DNA of 64,000 bases from an uncultured Litorivicinus sp. (GCA_902558075.1 CACECO010000002.1:1-64000), one strand, 5' to 3'; positions 52,536 through 63,782 are shown, numbered from the stretch's first letter. The notes: a model not told the origin generated them from the sequence alone. Program-made: numbers and translations.

Positions 52536-55500
52536 CTATTGCGCACCTGACCTCGATGACGCCAATAAATCACCTAAACTTGCGGCCTTTGGCTTAACTA
52601 GCCAAAAATGATTAACGAACGACTCGAAATCAGAGAGGATGGTTTGACCCCACTGACTATCGGTCGCATCCACATAGTGACGAATCTGTGACCGCAGGTG
52701 TGCGCGATATTGCTCCATCTGCTCAGTGCTGACGCGCGTAATTTCGACCAGCTCGTGGTTATAGCGATCAACAAAGGTCCGCGACTCATCAAGCACATAA
52801 GCAAACCCTCCGGTCATACCGGCGCCAAAGTTACGGCCTGTGTTCCCAAGCACGATCACCAAACCACCAGTCATGTACTCACAACAGTGATCACCAGCGC
52901 CCTCTACAATTGCCGTTGCACCTGAATTACGCACAGCAAAGCGTTCGCCCGCTCGACCAGCCGCGTACAACTTTCCACCAGTCGCACCGTACAAACAGGT
53001 ATTGCCAATGATCGATGTGTCTTGCGTTGCAAATTGTGAGCCTGCTGGAGGTGCAATAACAAGCCGACCGCCAGCCATACCCTTGCCGACATAATCATTT
53101 GCATCACCGCGCAAATTCATTTCAAGACCAGGCGCGTTGAATACCCCAAAGCTCTGACCGGCCGTCCCAGATAAATTCAAGCATATAGGGTTAGCCATTC
53201 CTTCTCGACCATGAGTCAATGAAATTTCACCCGACAAGGTCGCACCGACAGAACGGTCTTGGTTTGTAATCGTGAACTCAAACTCACCACCAGTTCCAGA
53301 AGCAACTGCGTTACATGTTGTCTCGACAATGGCTCGGTTCAATGGCGCATCATCATAGGGTAGGTTCTTGTCAACCGCGCACAGTTGTGGTTTACCCTCA
53401 TGTTCTGGTCCCTGGTAAAGAACCGATGAGAAATCCAGTTTCGCTTGGCGCTGCGATCGACCCCCAATCTGTGTTAATAAGTCAGTACGACCAACGAGTT
53501 CAGCCAACGTCTTTACACCGAGTTCGGCCATCACTTCTCGCGTCTCTTCAGCCACAAAGGTAAAGAAATGCTTGATCATCTCGACGGTTCCACGGAAATG
53601 TTGCTCCCGTAGCAGTTCATTTTGTGTGGCAACACCGGTTGCGCAGTTATTCAAATGACAGATACGCAAATACTTGCACCCCATAGCAACCATGGGTGCT
53701 GTACCAAAGCCAAAGCTTTCGGCGCCTAAAATTGCGGCCTTGACGACGTCTACGCCCGTTTTTAATCCACCATCGGTCTGCAGCCGGACTTTGTCACGCA
53801 AATCATTCGCGCGCAGTGCCTGATGCGCCTCTGATAGACCAAGCTCCCAAGGGGAGCCTGCATACTTGATGGATGTCAGTGGGCTTGCTGCAGTGCCGCC
53901 GTCATAGCCCGAAATCGTAATTAAATCTGCGTAAGCCTTAGCCACACCAGCTGCAATCGTTCCAACACCTGGTTCACTCACAAGCTTGACCGAAACCAAC
54001 GCTCTAGGATTGACTTGTTTGAGATCAAAGATCAGTTGCGCCAAATCTTCGATCGAATAGATGTCGTGATGCGGCGGCGGTGAGATCAATGTCACGCCCG
54101 GTACTGAATAGCGAAGTCTCGCGATCAACGCATTCACCTTACCACCAGGTAACTGACCACCTTCCCCAGGCTTTGCACCCTGTGCGACCTTAATTTGTAA
54201 CACCTCGGCGTTCACCAAGTAATGTGGAGTAACACCAAACCGACCTGATGCGATTTGCTTGATCTTCGAGACACGACTGGTGCCAAAACGCTCTGGATCC
54301 TCTCCGCCTTCGCCAGAATTCGAACGTGCTCCCAATTCATTCATGGCTTGAGCCAACGCTTCGTGTGCCTCTGGGCTCAGGGCCCCTAACGACATGCCAG
54401 CGGAGTCAAACCGCTTCAGAATCGATTCGACAGGCTCAACCTCGTCAAAGGTAATTGCTTGACCAGCATCTTTTTCAAATTTCAACAGATCTCGCAACGT
54501 AGCGACTGGACGCTCATTCACCAGCTTCGCGTACTTTTGGTAAGTCGAGTAAGAACCCGTCTGTACTGCTTGTTGTAACGTTTGAATCACATCCGGATTG
54601 TACGCGTGATACTCGCCGCCATGCATGTACTTCAAGAAACCGCCTTGAGGAACGGGCTTTCGAGTTGACCAAGCCAGAGACTGACGAACCTTTTGGTCAT
54701 TTTCGAAATCAGAGAAATCTGCACCAGCGATTCGACTTTGTACGCCTTTGAAGCACAGATCGACGATGTCATTAGACAACCCGACAGCCTCGAACAACTG
54801 CGCGCCACGGTAACTGGCAATGGTCGAGATACCCATCTTCGATAAGATCTTTAACAATCCTTTATTGATGCCTTTGCGGTAATTTCGATGCAACTCAAGC
54901 GGATCACCAACGATTTCATCCGCCTCAACCAAATCATTAATCACACGATAGGACAGATATGGATAGACCGCAGTCGCACCGAATCCGAGAAAAACTGCAA
55001 AATGATGGGAATCGCGTGCCTCAGCAGTATCAACAATGATATTCGCAGAACAACGCAAGCCTTCATCAATTAGCCGGTGGTGCACTGCACCTGTTGCCAT
55101 CGTTGCAGATACAATCCACTGATCCTCAGTGACATGACGGTCTGAAAGAATCAGTAGAGTCTTCCCTGCGCGAACCGCATCCACAGCTTGCTGACACACG
55201 GATTCAACGGCAGCCTTCAACCCAAGTGTTGGGTCAAATGCTAATTCAATCTGGATACGGCCATATTTCGGATGATCAAAACCTTTGAGGCGATCCATCC
55301 TAGGTGCCGACAATATCGGAGAATGCAGAATGACGCGTTCGGCGTGATCGGCAGTCTCCTCAAACGGATTCAACTCCATGCCCAAGCAAGTTTCCAAGCT
55401 CATCACGATCGATTCACGTAAAGGATCAATGGGTGGGTTGGTCACTTGAGCGAATTGTTGCCTAAAATAATCAGCGACATGGCGCTGTTCGGTCGAAAGT

Positions 55501-56984
55501 ACCGCCATCGGTGTGTCATCACCCATTGAACCAACAGCTTCTTGTCCAGTTTCAGCCAACGGTTTGATGACTTGGTGACGCTCTTCGCTCGTCAGACCAA
55601 AAAGTTTCAGATATGGTGCAAGGCCATGCTCTGACAATTTCTTGAGATCAGAAAACGGATCCTTCATCTCGGTTTCGAAGCGAATCGTCTGCTCACGTAA
55701 CCACTGTTTATAAGGCTGACGACCCTTTAACTGATGATCAATATCATCAGCAGCCAACATTTCGCCTGTTTCTGTATCGATCGCTAAGATTTCACCAGGT
55801 CCAACGCGGCCCTTTGCAACCACATCTCCTGGCTTGTAATCCCAGGTCCCGATTTCGGAAGCGAGTGTTAGATAACCGTTTCTCGTCTTGACCCACCGCG
55901 CTGGCCGCAGTCCGTTACGATCGAGCAAACAACACGCATACCGACCATCTGTTAGAACAATTCCAGCGGGACCGTCCCATGGTTCCATGTGCATAGAGTT
56001 ATATTCATAAAAAGCGCGCAAGCCCGCATCCATATCATCCACATTCTGCCACGCAGGTGGAACGAGCATTCGGATCGCACGAAATAGATCCATACCGCCA
56101 GCAACCATGACCTCGAGCATGTTATCAAGACTCGATGAATCCGAGCCGGTCGAGTTGACCAATGGGAGAATCTGATCAATTTCCGGTAGTCGATCAGATT
56201 TAAACAGGTGGCCACGCGCATTGGCCCAGTTTCTGTTACCCGCGATAGTATTAATCTCGCCATTGTGCGCAAGTAATCTGAATGGTTGTGCGAGCGGCCA
56301 GCGTGGCAGTGTGTTAGTTGAGAATCGCTGATGGAATACGCAGATTGCCGTCGCCATTAGCGTATCGTTCAAGTCCGGATAGAAGTTCGGCAGATCGACC
56401 GGCATCATCAACCCCTTATAGGATACGACGCGGCGTGATAGCGAGCATAGGTAGTTCTCGGAGTTGGGTGCGATGGCTCGCTCAATCAGTCGAGATGCCA
56501 TGAACAATTCGTTGTCAAATTGTTCCTTACTTTGCCCTTGAGGCTCAACGAATACCTGCTTGAAAACAGGCATGTTTCCGCGGGCAATGGGACCCAAATT
56601 CGTTGGGTCAACTGGTACATCGCGCCATCCAACGACAGCTAATTGCCGGGAACTAAGCGCATGCTCAATTGCCTTGACTGCATGCGCTTCAGCATCTGAA
56701 TCATTCGACAGGAAGAGCATTCCAACCGCGAATGAATCACCTAATATAACGCCAATTGCATCTTTGGCAGCGCGACGCATAAAACTATCAGGCATCTGGA
56801 ACAACAGGCCACAACCATCGCCGGTCTTACCATCAGCAGCAATCCCGCCACGATGTGTCATGCGTGTCAACGCCTCAATCGACGTCATGAGCAGATCATG
56901 ACTTGCTTCGCCTGCGCAATGCGCAATCAGGCCGAAACCACAGTTGTCTCGAAATTCGCCAGGCGTATAAAGACCTTTAGCCAT
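52536..56984 (-). CDS. gltB: Glutamate synthase large subunit
   Basis: A 1482-residue enzyme making glutamate from glutamine and 2-oxoglutarate. The N-terminal class II glutaminase nucleophile is the Cys in [16 protein letters not shown], exposed after removal of a short leader. The FMN/Fe-S synthase domain includes [44 protein letters not shown], and [21 protein letters not shown] for the 3Fe-4S cluster. The C-terminal domain is a GXGXG beta-helix. The ORF-track start at 57065 adds 27 implausible residues. The ATG at 56984 has AGGA 8 nt upstream. The 220 bp before it hold no gene, only its promoter region. Confidence 0.95.
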   Translation of the reverse strand: MAKGLYTPGEFRDNCGFGLIAHCAGEASHDLLMTSIEALTRMTHRGGIAADGKTGDGCGLLFQMPDSFMRRAAKDAIGVILGDSFAVGMLFLSNDSDAEAHAVKAIEHALSSRQLAVVGWRDVPVDPTNLGPIARGNMPVFKQVFVEPQGQSKEQFDNELFMASRLIERAIAPNSENYLCSLSRRVVSYKGLMMPVDLPNFYPDLNDTLMATAICVFHQRFSTNTLPRWPLAQPFRLLAHNGEINTIAGNRNWANARGHLFKSDRLPEIDQILPLVNSTGSDSSSLDNMLEVMVAGGMDLFRAIRMLVPPAWQNVDDMDAGLRAFYEYNSMHMEPWDGPAGIVLTDGRYACCLLDRNGLRPARWVKTRNGYLTLASEIGTWDYKPGDVVAKGRVGPGEILAIDTETGEMLAADDIDHQLKGRQPYKQWLREQTIRFETEMKDPFSDLKKLSEHGLAPYLKLFGLTSEERHQVIKPLAETGQEAVGSMGDDTPMAVLSTEQRHVADYFRQQFAQVTNPPIDPLRESIVMSLETCLGMELNPFEETADHAERVILHSPILSAPRMDRLKGFDHPKYGRIQIELAFDPTLGLKAAVESVCQQAVDAVRAGKTLLILSDRHVTEDQWIVSATMATGAVHHRLIDEGLRCSANIIVDTAEARDSHHFAVFLGFGATAVYPYLSYRVINDLVEADEIVGDPLELHRNYRKGINKGLLKILSKMGISTIASYRGAQLFEAVGLSNDIVDLCFKGVQSRIAGADFSDFENDQKVRQSLAWSTRKPVPQGGFLKYMHGGEYHAYNPDVIQTLQQAVQTGSYSTYQKYAKLVNERPVATLRDLLKFEKDAGQAITFDEVEPVESILKRFDSAGMSLGALSPEAHEALAQAMNELGARSNSGEGGEDPERFGTSRVSKIKQIASGRFGVTPHYLVNAEVLQIKVAQGAKPGEGGQLPGGKVNALIARLRYSVPGVTLISPPPHHDIYSIEDLAQLIFDLKQVNPRALVSVKLVSEPGVGTIAAGVAKAYADLITISGYDGGTAASPLTSIKYAGSPWELGLSEAHQALRANDLRDKVRLQTDGGLKTGVDVVKAAILGAESFGFGTAPMVAMGCKYLRICHLNNCATGVATQNELLREQHFRGTVEMIKHFFTFVAEETREVMAELGVKTLAELVGRTDLLTQIGGRSQRQAKLDFSSVLYQGPEHEGKPQLCAVDKNLPYDDAPLNRAIVETTCNAVASGTGGEFEFTITNQDRSVGATLSGEISLTHGREGMANPICLNLSGTAGQSFGVFNAPGLEMNLRGDANDYVGKGMAGGRLVIAPPAGSQFATQDTSIIGNTCLYGATGGKLYAAGRAGERFAVRNSGATAIVEGAGDHCCEYMTGGLVIVLGNTGRNFGAGMTGGFAYVLDESRTFVDRYNHELVEITRVSTEQMEQYRAHLRSQIRHYVDATDSQWGQTILSDFESFVNHFWLVKPKAASLGDLLASSRSGAQ

Positions 56985-57205
56985 TCTTTTTTTCCTACCA
57001 TTCACGACCGAACGGCCGCAACCCAAATAATACGGGACGATGCACGTCCCGCCAAAATCACACAACGAACCCAGCGAACTTGTCTAAGAGCTCCAGCTAT
57101 ACGTCCGTGTCAATTAGGCCCAACCCACTGAATCTCTGACGAAAAAGGCCGCGTAGTATATGCCTCTAGCGACCCTGGAGCAAATTTAAAATACGCTTCA
57201 AAAGG

Positions 57206-58024
57206 TTACTGCTTATTCGGCTCTAGGGGAATCATCGTCGGTTTCGACGAGATTTCATGATCATTATCAATTTGCATAAAGATAAAGATTGCGACACAGA
57301 CAGCAATTACAATGCTTAAGCCGATTGCCACACTCGAAGTCAACGAGTGTGGTACCGAGTCTGGTTGTTGATGCACTGCCTCCACATCACTATCGTTTAT
57401 TTGGCCATCACCAGAGGCTGCCCTTAGCAAGTGTTTCGGACTCATGGCGAATTGCTGTAACAACTGAGGCGCCCTTGCTGCGATTTCGAGACCGGGATGG
57501 AGCGCAGAACACGCTTCCTTGAGATCGTGTTGATCCCAGCGCGGTAGCAACACAGTACTGGATAAGGTCGGTTTTGGCTTTAACGCCTGAAGCTGTGAAA
57601 CCAGACCGTCCTCCCCAACCAATAAAACTGCCCATTGGCGGCCATAGGCACCAGCGCCGAGTTCCTGAAATAATCGGAGGACATCATCAGGTAGACGATG
57701 CGAATCATCCACGATAATCTCCGGGATGCCCTGCTCAGTCCCAGCCTGATGCTTATTTTGCAAGCGAGCCAGCATTTCCAGATCCGTCCCTTCGGGACGC
57801 AACCCGGCCAAACCGATCAGTCGAAGGATCGCATCGGTGCGATCTGACAATAATTCGCCGTGGAGCAGAAGTGGATTGACGGTGCTCGCCAAAATAAGCG
57901 CCTCGATGACAGTACTTTTACCCTGACCAGAAGCGCCGATCATCACCACCAATCGTCTCGCCCATCGAACAGCCGAGCGAACTCGTTCGATACATGCTTG
58001 TTGCGATCGGACTAACTGCAGCAC
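57206..58024 (-). CDS. DamX/ExeA-like membrane AAA ATPase lacking a SPOR domain
   Basis: A 272-residue protein with an AAA-type ATPase domain: Walker A MIGASGQGKSTVIEAL, Walker B-like PEIIVDDSHRLPDDVL. One C-terminal TM helix follows (VAIGLSIVIAVCVAIFIFM, about 230-250) and then a 20-residue periplasmic tail. In related gammaproteobacteria the protein after aroB ends in a peptidoglycan-binding SPOR domain, which is missing here. It overlaps aroB by 13 bp. A division or envelope role is inferred from position. Confidence 0.8.
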   Translation of the reverse strand: MLQLVRSQQACIERVRSAVRWARRLVVMIGASGQGKSTVIEALILASTVNPLLLHGELLSDRTDAILRLIGLAGLRPEGTDLEMLARLQNKHQAGTEQGIPEIIVDDSHRLPDDVLRLFQELGAGAYGRQWAVLLVGEDGLVSQLQALKPKPTLSSTVLLPRWDQHDLKEACSALHPGLEIAARAPQLLQQFAMSPKHLLRAASGDGQINDSDVEAVHQQPDSVPHSLTSSVAIGLSIVIAVCVAIFIFMQIDNDHEISSKPTMIPLEPNKQ

Positions 58025-59088
58025 GCGTTTAGTACATCATTCAGCAATTCAGACGGCACCTGCTCCTCAACATAGCCATTGCCTAAAGACTTCATCAACA
58101 CAAAGCGAAGGCGCCCATCGATATTTTTCTTATCAACAGCCATGTGTATCAGAAAGTCATCAGCGGTCATTCCGCTTGGCGGGCTTACTGGAAGGTTTGC
58201 ACCCTTACACACAGCAACGATACGAATAACATCTGAGTCTGTAATCAACCCCATAGCTTGTGATAGACGCGCGGCCAATATCATGCCTGCACCAACTGCT
58301 TCACCATGAAGCCAACCACCGTATCCAAGATGCGCTTCGATCGCGTGGCCGAATGTGTGACCCAAATTCAGTAGTGCGCGAATACCACCCTCCCGCTCAT
58401 CGCGAGCAACGATCTCTGCTTTCATTTGGCAGCATCGCTCAATTGCAATCGACACAGTCTCAGCGTCCCTAGCCATCAATAAATGAATATTCGCTTCGAT
58501 CCAGGCCAAAAAGTCTTGATCACCCAATAGGCCATATTTAATCACTTCGGCCATACCGGCTGACATCTCTTTTTGCGGAAGTGTTTCTAAAACATGTGTA
58601 TCGATGAGAACGGCGATCGGTTGATGAAATGCTCCGATCATATTTTTCCCGAATCGATGATTGACTCCTGTTTTTCCGCCAACAGATGAATCGACCTGCG
58701 AAAGAAGCGTAGTGGGAATCTGAACAAAGTCGACTCCACGCTGATAGGTTGCAGCAGCAAAGCCAACCATATCTCCTACAACACCGCCCCCTAACGCGAC
58801 CATCGTGGCATTCCTCGAAAATCGCTTCATCAGTGCTTCTGAAAAAATGAAATCTAGGGTGTCGACCCGTTTATGATTTTCACCATCTTGCAAAACCACC
58901 GTCGCCACATCGAAGTCCTGTAGGGTCGAAAGAACGCGATCAAGATAAAGCGGAGCAATATTGTCATTGGTAACCACGAGAACCTGACGACCACGAATGA
59001 CGCTGGCTAAGTAATCTGAATCAAGCAGGCCACCCCCAATATGAATTGGATACGCACGATCGCCCAAGTCAACGTTAAGCGTTCTCAT
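58012..59088 (-). CDS. aroB: 3-dehydroquinate synthase
   Basis: A 358-residue shikimate-pathway enzyme with an NAD site GGGVVGDMVGFAAATYQRGVDFVQIPTTLLSQVDSSVGGKTGVNHRFGKNMIGAFHQP, all standard AroB. Zn-binding residues are LNLGHTFGHAIE and LHGEAVGAGM. The ORF track begins at a TTG at 59091. The adjacent ATG at 59088 with GAGG 7 nt upstream is preferred. It overlaps aroK by 14 bp and is co-transcribed with it. Confidence 0.95.
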   Translation of the reverse strand: MRTLNVDLGDRAYPIHIGGGLLDSDYLASVIRGRQVLVVTNDNIAPLYLDRVLSTLQDFDVATVVLQDGENHKRVDTLDFIFSEALMKRFSRNATMVALGGGVVGDMVGFAAATYQRGVDFVQIPTTLLSQVDSSVGGKTGVNHRFGKNMIGAFHQPIAVLIDTHVLETLPQKEMSAGMAEVIKYGLLGDQDFLAWIEANIHLLMARDAETVSIAIERCCQMKAEIVARDEREGGIRALLNLGHTFGHAIEAHLGYGGWLHGEAVGAGMILAARLSQAMGLITDSDVIRIVAVCKGANLPVSPPSGMTADDFLIHMAVDKKNIDGRLRFVLMKSLGNGYVEEQVPSELLNDVLNACCS

Positions 59089-59614
59089 CAATCTGCCTCT
59101 CTATGTGTTCCATAATTTGACGCACGACAACCGATGGATTTGTCCGTCGCGTTTGCACCTGTATGCTTGAATATGCACGATACAAAGGCACGCGTTCCGT
59201 CGCCATAGCTCTTAACTTCGCTTTTGGATCGACAACCTGCAATAACGGTCGACTCTTATCATTTTTTAAACGATCAAACTGTGTTTTCAAGTCAGCTTGC
59301 AACCAAATGACATGCGACTGATGACGTTTCAATAAGTCTTGATTTTCACTGCGCAAAACAATCCCGGCGCCAGTCGACACAACAACCGCATCCTGATCGA
59401 CAAACTCTGCAAAGATACGTGCCTCACGATCGCGAAAACCCACCTCACCTTCTACATCGAAGATCCATGGAATATCGGCTCCGCAGCGTGCTTCAATCTC
59501 TTCATCCAAGTCGAGGAATGGCAGGTTCAATTTTGTCGCAAGTAGCCGACCAACTGTGGTTTTGCCGGCACCGGTTGGACCGATTAATATCAGTGGAAAC
59601 GAAATGTCTACCAT
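59075..59614 (-). CDS. aroK: Shikimate kinase I
   Basis: A 179-residue kinase. The P-loop is LIGPTGAGKTTVGRLLA, the shikimate-binding Asp is in FLDLDEEIEARCGADIPWIFDVEGEVGFRDRE, GAGIVLRSEN carries the adenine/shikimate contact, and the lid contains RPLLQ. It phosphorylates shikimate in aromatic amino-acid synthesis. GAGG stands about 5 nt upstream of the ATG, within the decayed pilQ end. Confidence 0.95.
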   Translation of the reverse strand: MVDISFPLILIGPTGAGKTTVGRLLATKLNLPFLDLDEEIEARCGADIPWIFDVEGEVGFRDREARIFAEFVDQDAVVVSTGAGIVLRSENQDLLKRHQSHVIWLQADLKTQFDRLKNDKSRPLLQVVDPKAKLRAMATERVPLYRAYSSIQVQTRRTNPSVVVRQIMEHIERQIDENA

Positions 59615-59624
59615 GAAACCTCAG

Positions 59625-59850
59625 TTAAAGAACGCGGGACATTATAAATATTAGCAGTTCTAATTTGCAGGCTCGACGCTAACTCGCTTGAGATAAGCGC
59701 CGATTAAAGAAATCGAAAACAAACGAGTAATGCCAACAGCAACGTTTTCTTCCTTCGATTCTTAGATACCACCGAGAACTTAAGTCTTATCGGGATCGAC
59801 AGTCACTCGAGTGTTGAGTTCGCGCGTCTCTTGCGAACATCCCACCTAAT
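59625..59850 (-). pseudogene. pilQ: Degraded 3' end of pilQ (type IV pilus secretin)
   Basis: Translating the minus strand gives secretin C-terminal motifs broken by stops and a frameshift: TRELNTRVTVDPDKT, a stop, VLGGI, a stop, then ESKEENVAV and LFSISLIGAYLKR. After a one-base frame shift it reads LELLIFIMSRVL and ends in TAA at 59625. These match PilQ's NTxVxVxxGxTxVLGGI, a loop like LGDIPLIGxLFKR, and the closing ELLIFITPRxL. The remnant ends 10 bp before aroK, exactly where an intact pilQ ends in Pseudomonas-like genomes. At least two nonsense codons and one frameshift rule out function. Confidence 0.82.
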
Positions 59851-60308
59851 TGATCATGACATATCCAATCCGACTCTGGAGTTACTGATTCCAAATTGTC
59901 CTACTTAATATGAGTCGTCAGGAATTCAGAACCCTGGCTCCTCAGACCGGCACATATCTGGACGCTACGGTCATACTTAACAAAATCGAAAATTCAGATC
60001 TGGGCCGACATAATCAATTAAGAGCTTTTTGTGCGGGCTGAATTTCTCGCCGAATCCAATATTCAGATCCAATAATATTCCGTGGTTCAGTGCAGCCTAA
60101 ATGCTCGTCCAGTCAACGACGTTTGCAATCTCCATCACTTATCCAATAAAGCGAATCAGAACTTAGATATACTCATTCGTAAAACCACGGGCCAATTTAC
60201 GTGGGATCCTCCCGGTTCGGAGAGCCAAGCACGAAATTAGAGTCTGTCAAACCGATATTGAATTTTAATTTTAGGTACACTTTGACCTCATTTTGGGATG
60301 GAATTACC
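59851..60308. other. Non-coding stretch between the pilQ remnant and mrcA
   Basis: About 460 bp with no intact gene. Minus-strand frames are riddled with stops and are probably older pilQ or pilMNOP debris, but I could not match them convincingly. The mrcA promoter must lie in the right-hand part. No RNA gene or repeat is apparent. Confidence 0.5.
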
Positions 60309-62732
60309 GTGACCGGCCCCGTACGTTTTTTAATTAGCGTCGCAATCACTTCAGCGCTCTTGGGTGCAGGTGGACTGATAGGTGGCTACTTATATCTGAA
60401 GCCTGGGCTTCCAGACGTCGAGTCACTGCGGACAGTGCAGTTACAAACACCACTTCAGATCTTTACCTCCGACGGCCAATTGATCGCACAATTTGGTGAA
60501 AAACGACGTGACCCAGTCAGTATTAACGAAGTTCCACTTGACCTTGTTCGCGCCTTCCTGGCCGCCGAGGATGACAACTTCAGAGACCATGTCGGTATCG
60601 ATCCACTGGGGCTTGCGCGGGCTGCGTGGCAACTCGTTTCAAGTGGACAGATTCAGTCTGGCGGTTCAACCATCACGATGCAGGTAGCAAAGAATTACTT
60701 TCTCAGTCACGAGCGAACATTTGCGCGCAAATTTCGAGAGATCCTACTCGCACTTGAAATCGAGAAAACGCTCAGCAAGGATGAAATCCTTGAGCTGTAC
60801 TTCAATGTGATTTTTCTCGGACATCGCGCCTATGGCGTCAATGCCGCATCGCAGATCTACTACGGAAAGAACTTGGATGAGTTGACGTTGGCTCAAGCGG
60901 CAATGGTCGCCGGCCTTCCAAAAGCGCCCTCAAAATACAATCCAATTGCGAATCCAGAACGAGCCAAAGAACGTCGTGATTGGATTCTCGGCCGTATGCT
61001 GAAATTAGGTTTCATCGAACAATATGACTTCGCACAAGCAATTGAGCAACCTGTCACAGCATCACTTCATGGTGTTCAACTCGATCTCACTGCCCCATAT
61101 GTTGCCGAAGAAGCACGTCGCATTGCATTAGAGATTTTCGATGATCGAGCGTATACCGATGGCTTGCGCGTAGTCACCACCATTAATGGTGAGCAACAAA
61201 AATATGCGCAAAACGCGGTCATTCGAGGACTGATGGAGTACGACCGGCGACACGGTTGGCGGGGCGTTGAGCAATCACTAGTCGGCACTAGATTATTCGA
61301 CTGGAAACGACAACTCGAGGACATCGATACAATCGGACCCCTTCATCCCGCGGTCGTTGTCACCGTAACCGACAAAACCATACGTGCAATTACCAAAGAT
61401 AACGAATCAATCGTTATCGAACAGAAAGGGTTCGAATGGGCTCGAGAATATCGTAGCGTCAATAGCATTGGCCCTCGCATCAAAGATGCCAGAAAACTAG
61501 TGGCACCGGGTGATTTGATCCGTGTACTTCAGGACGATACGCGCTGGTGGCTCGCGCAAAAACCTGAAGTCGAGTCAGGATTTGTCGCTTTAGATCCAAA
61601 TACCGGGGCCATCCGAGCGATGATCGGTGGCTTCAATTATTTCGGGTCCAAATTCAACCGAGCAACGCAAGGAGGTCGTTTGGTTGGATCTGGAATCAAG
61701 CCGTTAATTTATACTGCCGCGCTCGAGTCTGGAATGACCCCAGCGACACAGATCAATGATGCGCCCGTGGTGTTTGATCAAACAGAAGGTGCAACTGACT
61801 GGCGCCCACAAAATTCTGGGGGAACCTTCCTAGGGCCCACTCGATTGCGAACAGCGCTATACAAATCAAGAAATCTGGTCTCGGTACGACTTGTCCGTGA
61901 GCTTGGAGTGAGCCGAATCATCGATATCGCTGATCGCTTTGGCTTAGACACCACGAAATTACCAAGAAATCTTTCAATTTCGCTAGGAACAGCCTCATTG
62001 ACGCCTCTCGAAATGGCCGAGACCTATGCTATCTTCGCAAATGGTGGCTATCGAGTACAAAACCACTTAATCGATCGCATAGAATCTGCCGATGGCGCGG
62101 TCCTGTATCAAACGCGCCCAGTGAGTGTGTGCCGAAAGGCCTGTGAGGGACGATCCGTATCAGTGGATTTGGAACTCGATAATCGACTACAACCAGCAAA
62201 ATCTGACTTCTTCGAACTCGACTATAGCGACCGTATCGCACCACGCGTTCTTGATGAGCGCATTCATTTTCTCATCAATGACATGTTGAAAGATGTAGTC
62301 CGACAAGGAACAGCAAAAAAAGCGAATTCACTTGGCCGAGAGGATCTTGCAGGTAAAACAGGGACCACGAATGATCAAGTCGACGCCTGGTTCAACGGAT
62401 ATCAAAAAAATTTAGTCGCTTCAGTCTGGGTCGGATTCGATCAACCCAAAACACTGGGGCGCTCAGAATATGGCGGAAGAGCGGCACTACCAATCTGGAT
62501 CGAATTTATGAAGCACGCACTTAAAGGCACCCCAAAGGATACGCCACCGTTACCGACAGGCGTCGTCGCAACGCGGATCGATCCGGAAACTGGTGCCAAG
62601 GCACGAGCGTCACAGACTAACGCCATGCGTGAGTTCTTTCTCTTGGAAAACCCGCCAAAGGACCCGGCGCCAGAGGCAATCATTCCTTCAACGGACGGCC
62701 AAACAATACAAACACCCCAACAATTATTCTAA
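60309..62732 (+). CDS. mrcA: Penicillin-binding protein 1A
   Basis: A bifunctional class A PBP, about 807 residues from the chosen GTG. A TM anchor is RFLISVAITSALLGAGGLIGGYLYL. The glycosyltransferase has AAEDDNFRDHVGIDPLGLARA with the catalytic Glu and GGSTITMQVAKNYFLS. An OB-like insert follows. The transpeptidase has the Ser in GSGIKPLIYTAAL (SxxK), SRN as SxN, and KTGTTNDQVDAWF (KTG). The ORF-track start at 60201 adds an unlikely 36-residue tail. The GTG at 60309 has GGA 6 nt upstream, and a TTG at 60282 is also possible. It polymerises and cross-links peptidoglycan. It overlaps the converging nuclease gene by 4 bp. Confidence 0.92.
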   Translation: MTGPVRFLISVAITSALLGAGGLIGGYLYLKPGLPDVESLRTVQLQTPLQIFTSDGQLIAQFGEKRRDPVSINEVPLDLVRAFLAAEDDNFRDHVGIDPLGLARAAWQLVSSGQIQSGGSTITMQVAKNYFLSHERTFARKFREILLALEIEKTLSKDEILELYFNVIFLGHRAYGVNAASQIYYGKNLDELTLAQAAMVAGLPKAPSKYNPIANPERAKERRDWILGRMLKLGFIEQYDFAQAIEQPVTASLHGVQLDLTAPYVAEEARRIALEIFDDRAYTDGLRVVTTINGEQQKYAQNAVIRGLMEYDRRHGWRGVEQSLVGTRLFDWKRQLEDIDTIGPLHPAVVVTVTDKTIRAITKDNESIVIEQKGFEWAREYRSVNSIGPRIKDARKLVAPGDLIRVLQDDTRWWLAQKPEVESGFVALDPNTGAIRAMIGGFNYFGSKFNRATQGGRLVGSGIKPLIYTAALESGMTPATQINDAPVVFDQTEGATDWRPQNSGGTFLGPTRLRTALYKSRNLVSVRLVRELGVSRIIDIADRFGLDTTKLPRNLSISLGTASLTPLEMAETYAIFANGGYRVQNHLIDRIESADGAVLYQTRPVSVCRKACEGRSVSVDLELDNRLQPAKSDFFELDYSDRIAPRVLDERIHFLINDMLKDVVRQGTAKKANSLGREDLAGKTGTTNDQVDAWFNGYQKNLVASVWVGFDQPKTLGRSEYGGRAALPIWIEFMKHALKGTPKDTPPLPTGVVATRIDPETGAKARASQTNAMREFFLLENPPKDPAPEAIIPSTDGQTIQTPQQLF

Positions 62733-63478
62733 AACACGCGAACGCGATTATTCAGATCTTTGAGCTTTAACGTCCAAGGCCAATCCGATCGGAATGATTT
62801 GGGGGATCGCGATACCCAACCACGAACTTCGTAACGAGTCCCCGTTCTCACGCTAGAATCAATCTCTGGAAATATAACGCGCAACTTACCGTCCAGAATC
62901 ACGGTAGTTTGATCGAGTATCTGAGTAACCATACCAACACGGTGTTGAAAGCCACCGCTTGATATGTTTTTCACCGCTTGAGGTAGCTGATCTAAAGACC
63001 AAACACCGATGCGCGACATCCTTGCGCCCCATTCGGTCGATAACAGACATTGAACTAAGCTAGTCTCTGGAGGAACCGAAACGGTGAGAGCTAGGCCTTC
63101 AGCAACAAGCACCTCTCCGAGATATGCCTCGCCCATCCATAGATTTCCTAACAGACGACCATACCGGTCTTTTGGCGCAGGCCATGGAGTGACTTGGATT
63201 GACTTCGGAAGCACCTCGATTGCACGTCGTTTCGCCCTAAGAGCATAATCACGTTTCCAGCCAGAATCTTTTAATTCGAATGTATTAAAACCTGTCAAAC
63301 GGACGCGAGAGCCATCATCTAGCTTAACGGTATCACCATCAATAACTAGATCGATTTTGAAGAGCGGAGAGAGGGTCTGCGGTGTAGGGCAGGACGTCGC
63401 AAAAGCAACACCCGAAAGCACAGAAGCCGCAACGACGGCGGCTTTTGTGAAGACTTTATTTCGAAACTGCTCGACCAC
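62729..63478 (-). CDS. Staphylococcal-nuclease-like secreted protein
   Basis: About 249 residues from a GTG at 63478, which overlaps rpmE by 23 bp. The signal segment is [23 protein letters not shown]. The SNase fold is seen in [30 protein letters not shown] and [14 protein letters not shown]. The catalytic arginines of SNase seem kept (VRL, DRYGR), as does the Glu. The Ca-binding Asp of the usual VDTPE motif is Asn here (FNTFE) and the Pro is Phe, so activity is uncertain. The ~80-residue C-terminal extension is extra. Pseudomonas has a nuclease gene at the same place next to rpmE and priA. Confidence 0.8.
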   Translation of the reverse strand: MVEQFRNKVFTKAAVVAASVLSGVAFATSCPTPQTLSPLFKIDLVIDGDTVKLDDGSRVRLTGFNTFELKDSGWKRDYALRAKRRAIEVLPKSIQVTPWPAPKDRYGRLLGNLWMGEAYLGEVLVAEGLALTVSVPPETSLVQCLLSTEWGARMSRIGVWSLDQLPQAVKNISSGGFQHRVGMVTQILDQTTVILDGKLRVIFPEIDSSVRTGTRYEVRGWVSRSPKSFRSDWPWTLKLKDLNNRVRVF

Positions 63479-63671
63479 CGAAGCGCTTATTGAAACGATC
63501 GATACGTCCACCGGTATCAACAACTTTCTGCTTACCGGTATAGAAAGGATGGCATTCCTGGCAAACGTCGATTGAAAAATTTTCGCTTTTTGTTGAACGT
63601 GTCTCGTAGGTCGCTCCACATGAGCATGTAACTTTCACGTCAAAATAAGCTGGATGAATATCCGCTCTCAT
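63456..63671 (-). CDS. rpmE: 50S ribosomal protein L31
   Basis: A 71-residue zinc-binding L31: [30 protein letters not shown] then [30 protein letters not shown]. Cysteines in CSCG and CQEC form the zinc site, marking the C+ form used under zinc-replete conditions. The ORF track starts at 63758. The ATG at 63671 with GAGG 9 nt upstream gives the canonical N-terminus. It is divergent from priA, the conserved arrangement. Confidence 0.95.
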   Translation of the reverse strand: MRADIHPAYFDVKVTCSCGATYETRSTKSENFSIDVCQECHPFYTGKQKVVDTGGRIDRFNKRFGGRAVSK

Positions 63672-63782
63672 TTTTCTATCCTCTGTATAATCAATGCCGC
63701 TTCTCCAACCACGGTACCCGTTAGACACCGCGTCTAGGTTGGGGGCGGAGTTTATCAAACACTGAGGTGTTCACGGAAGCCT

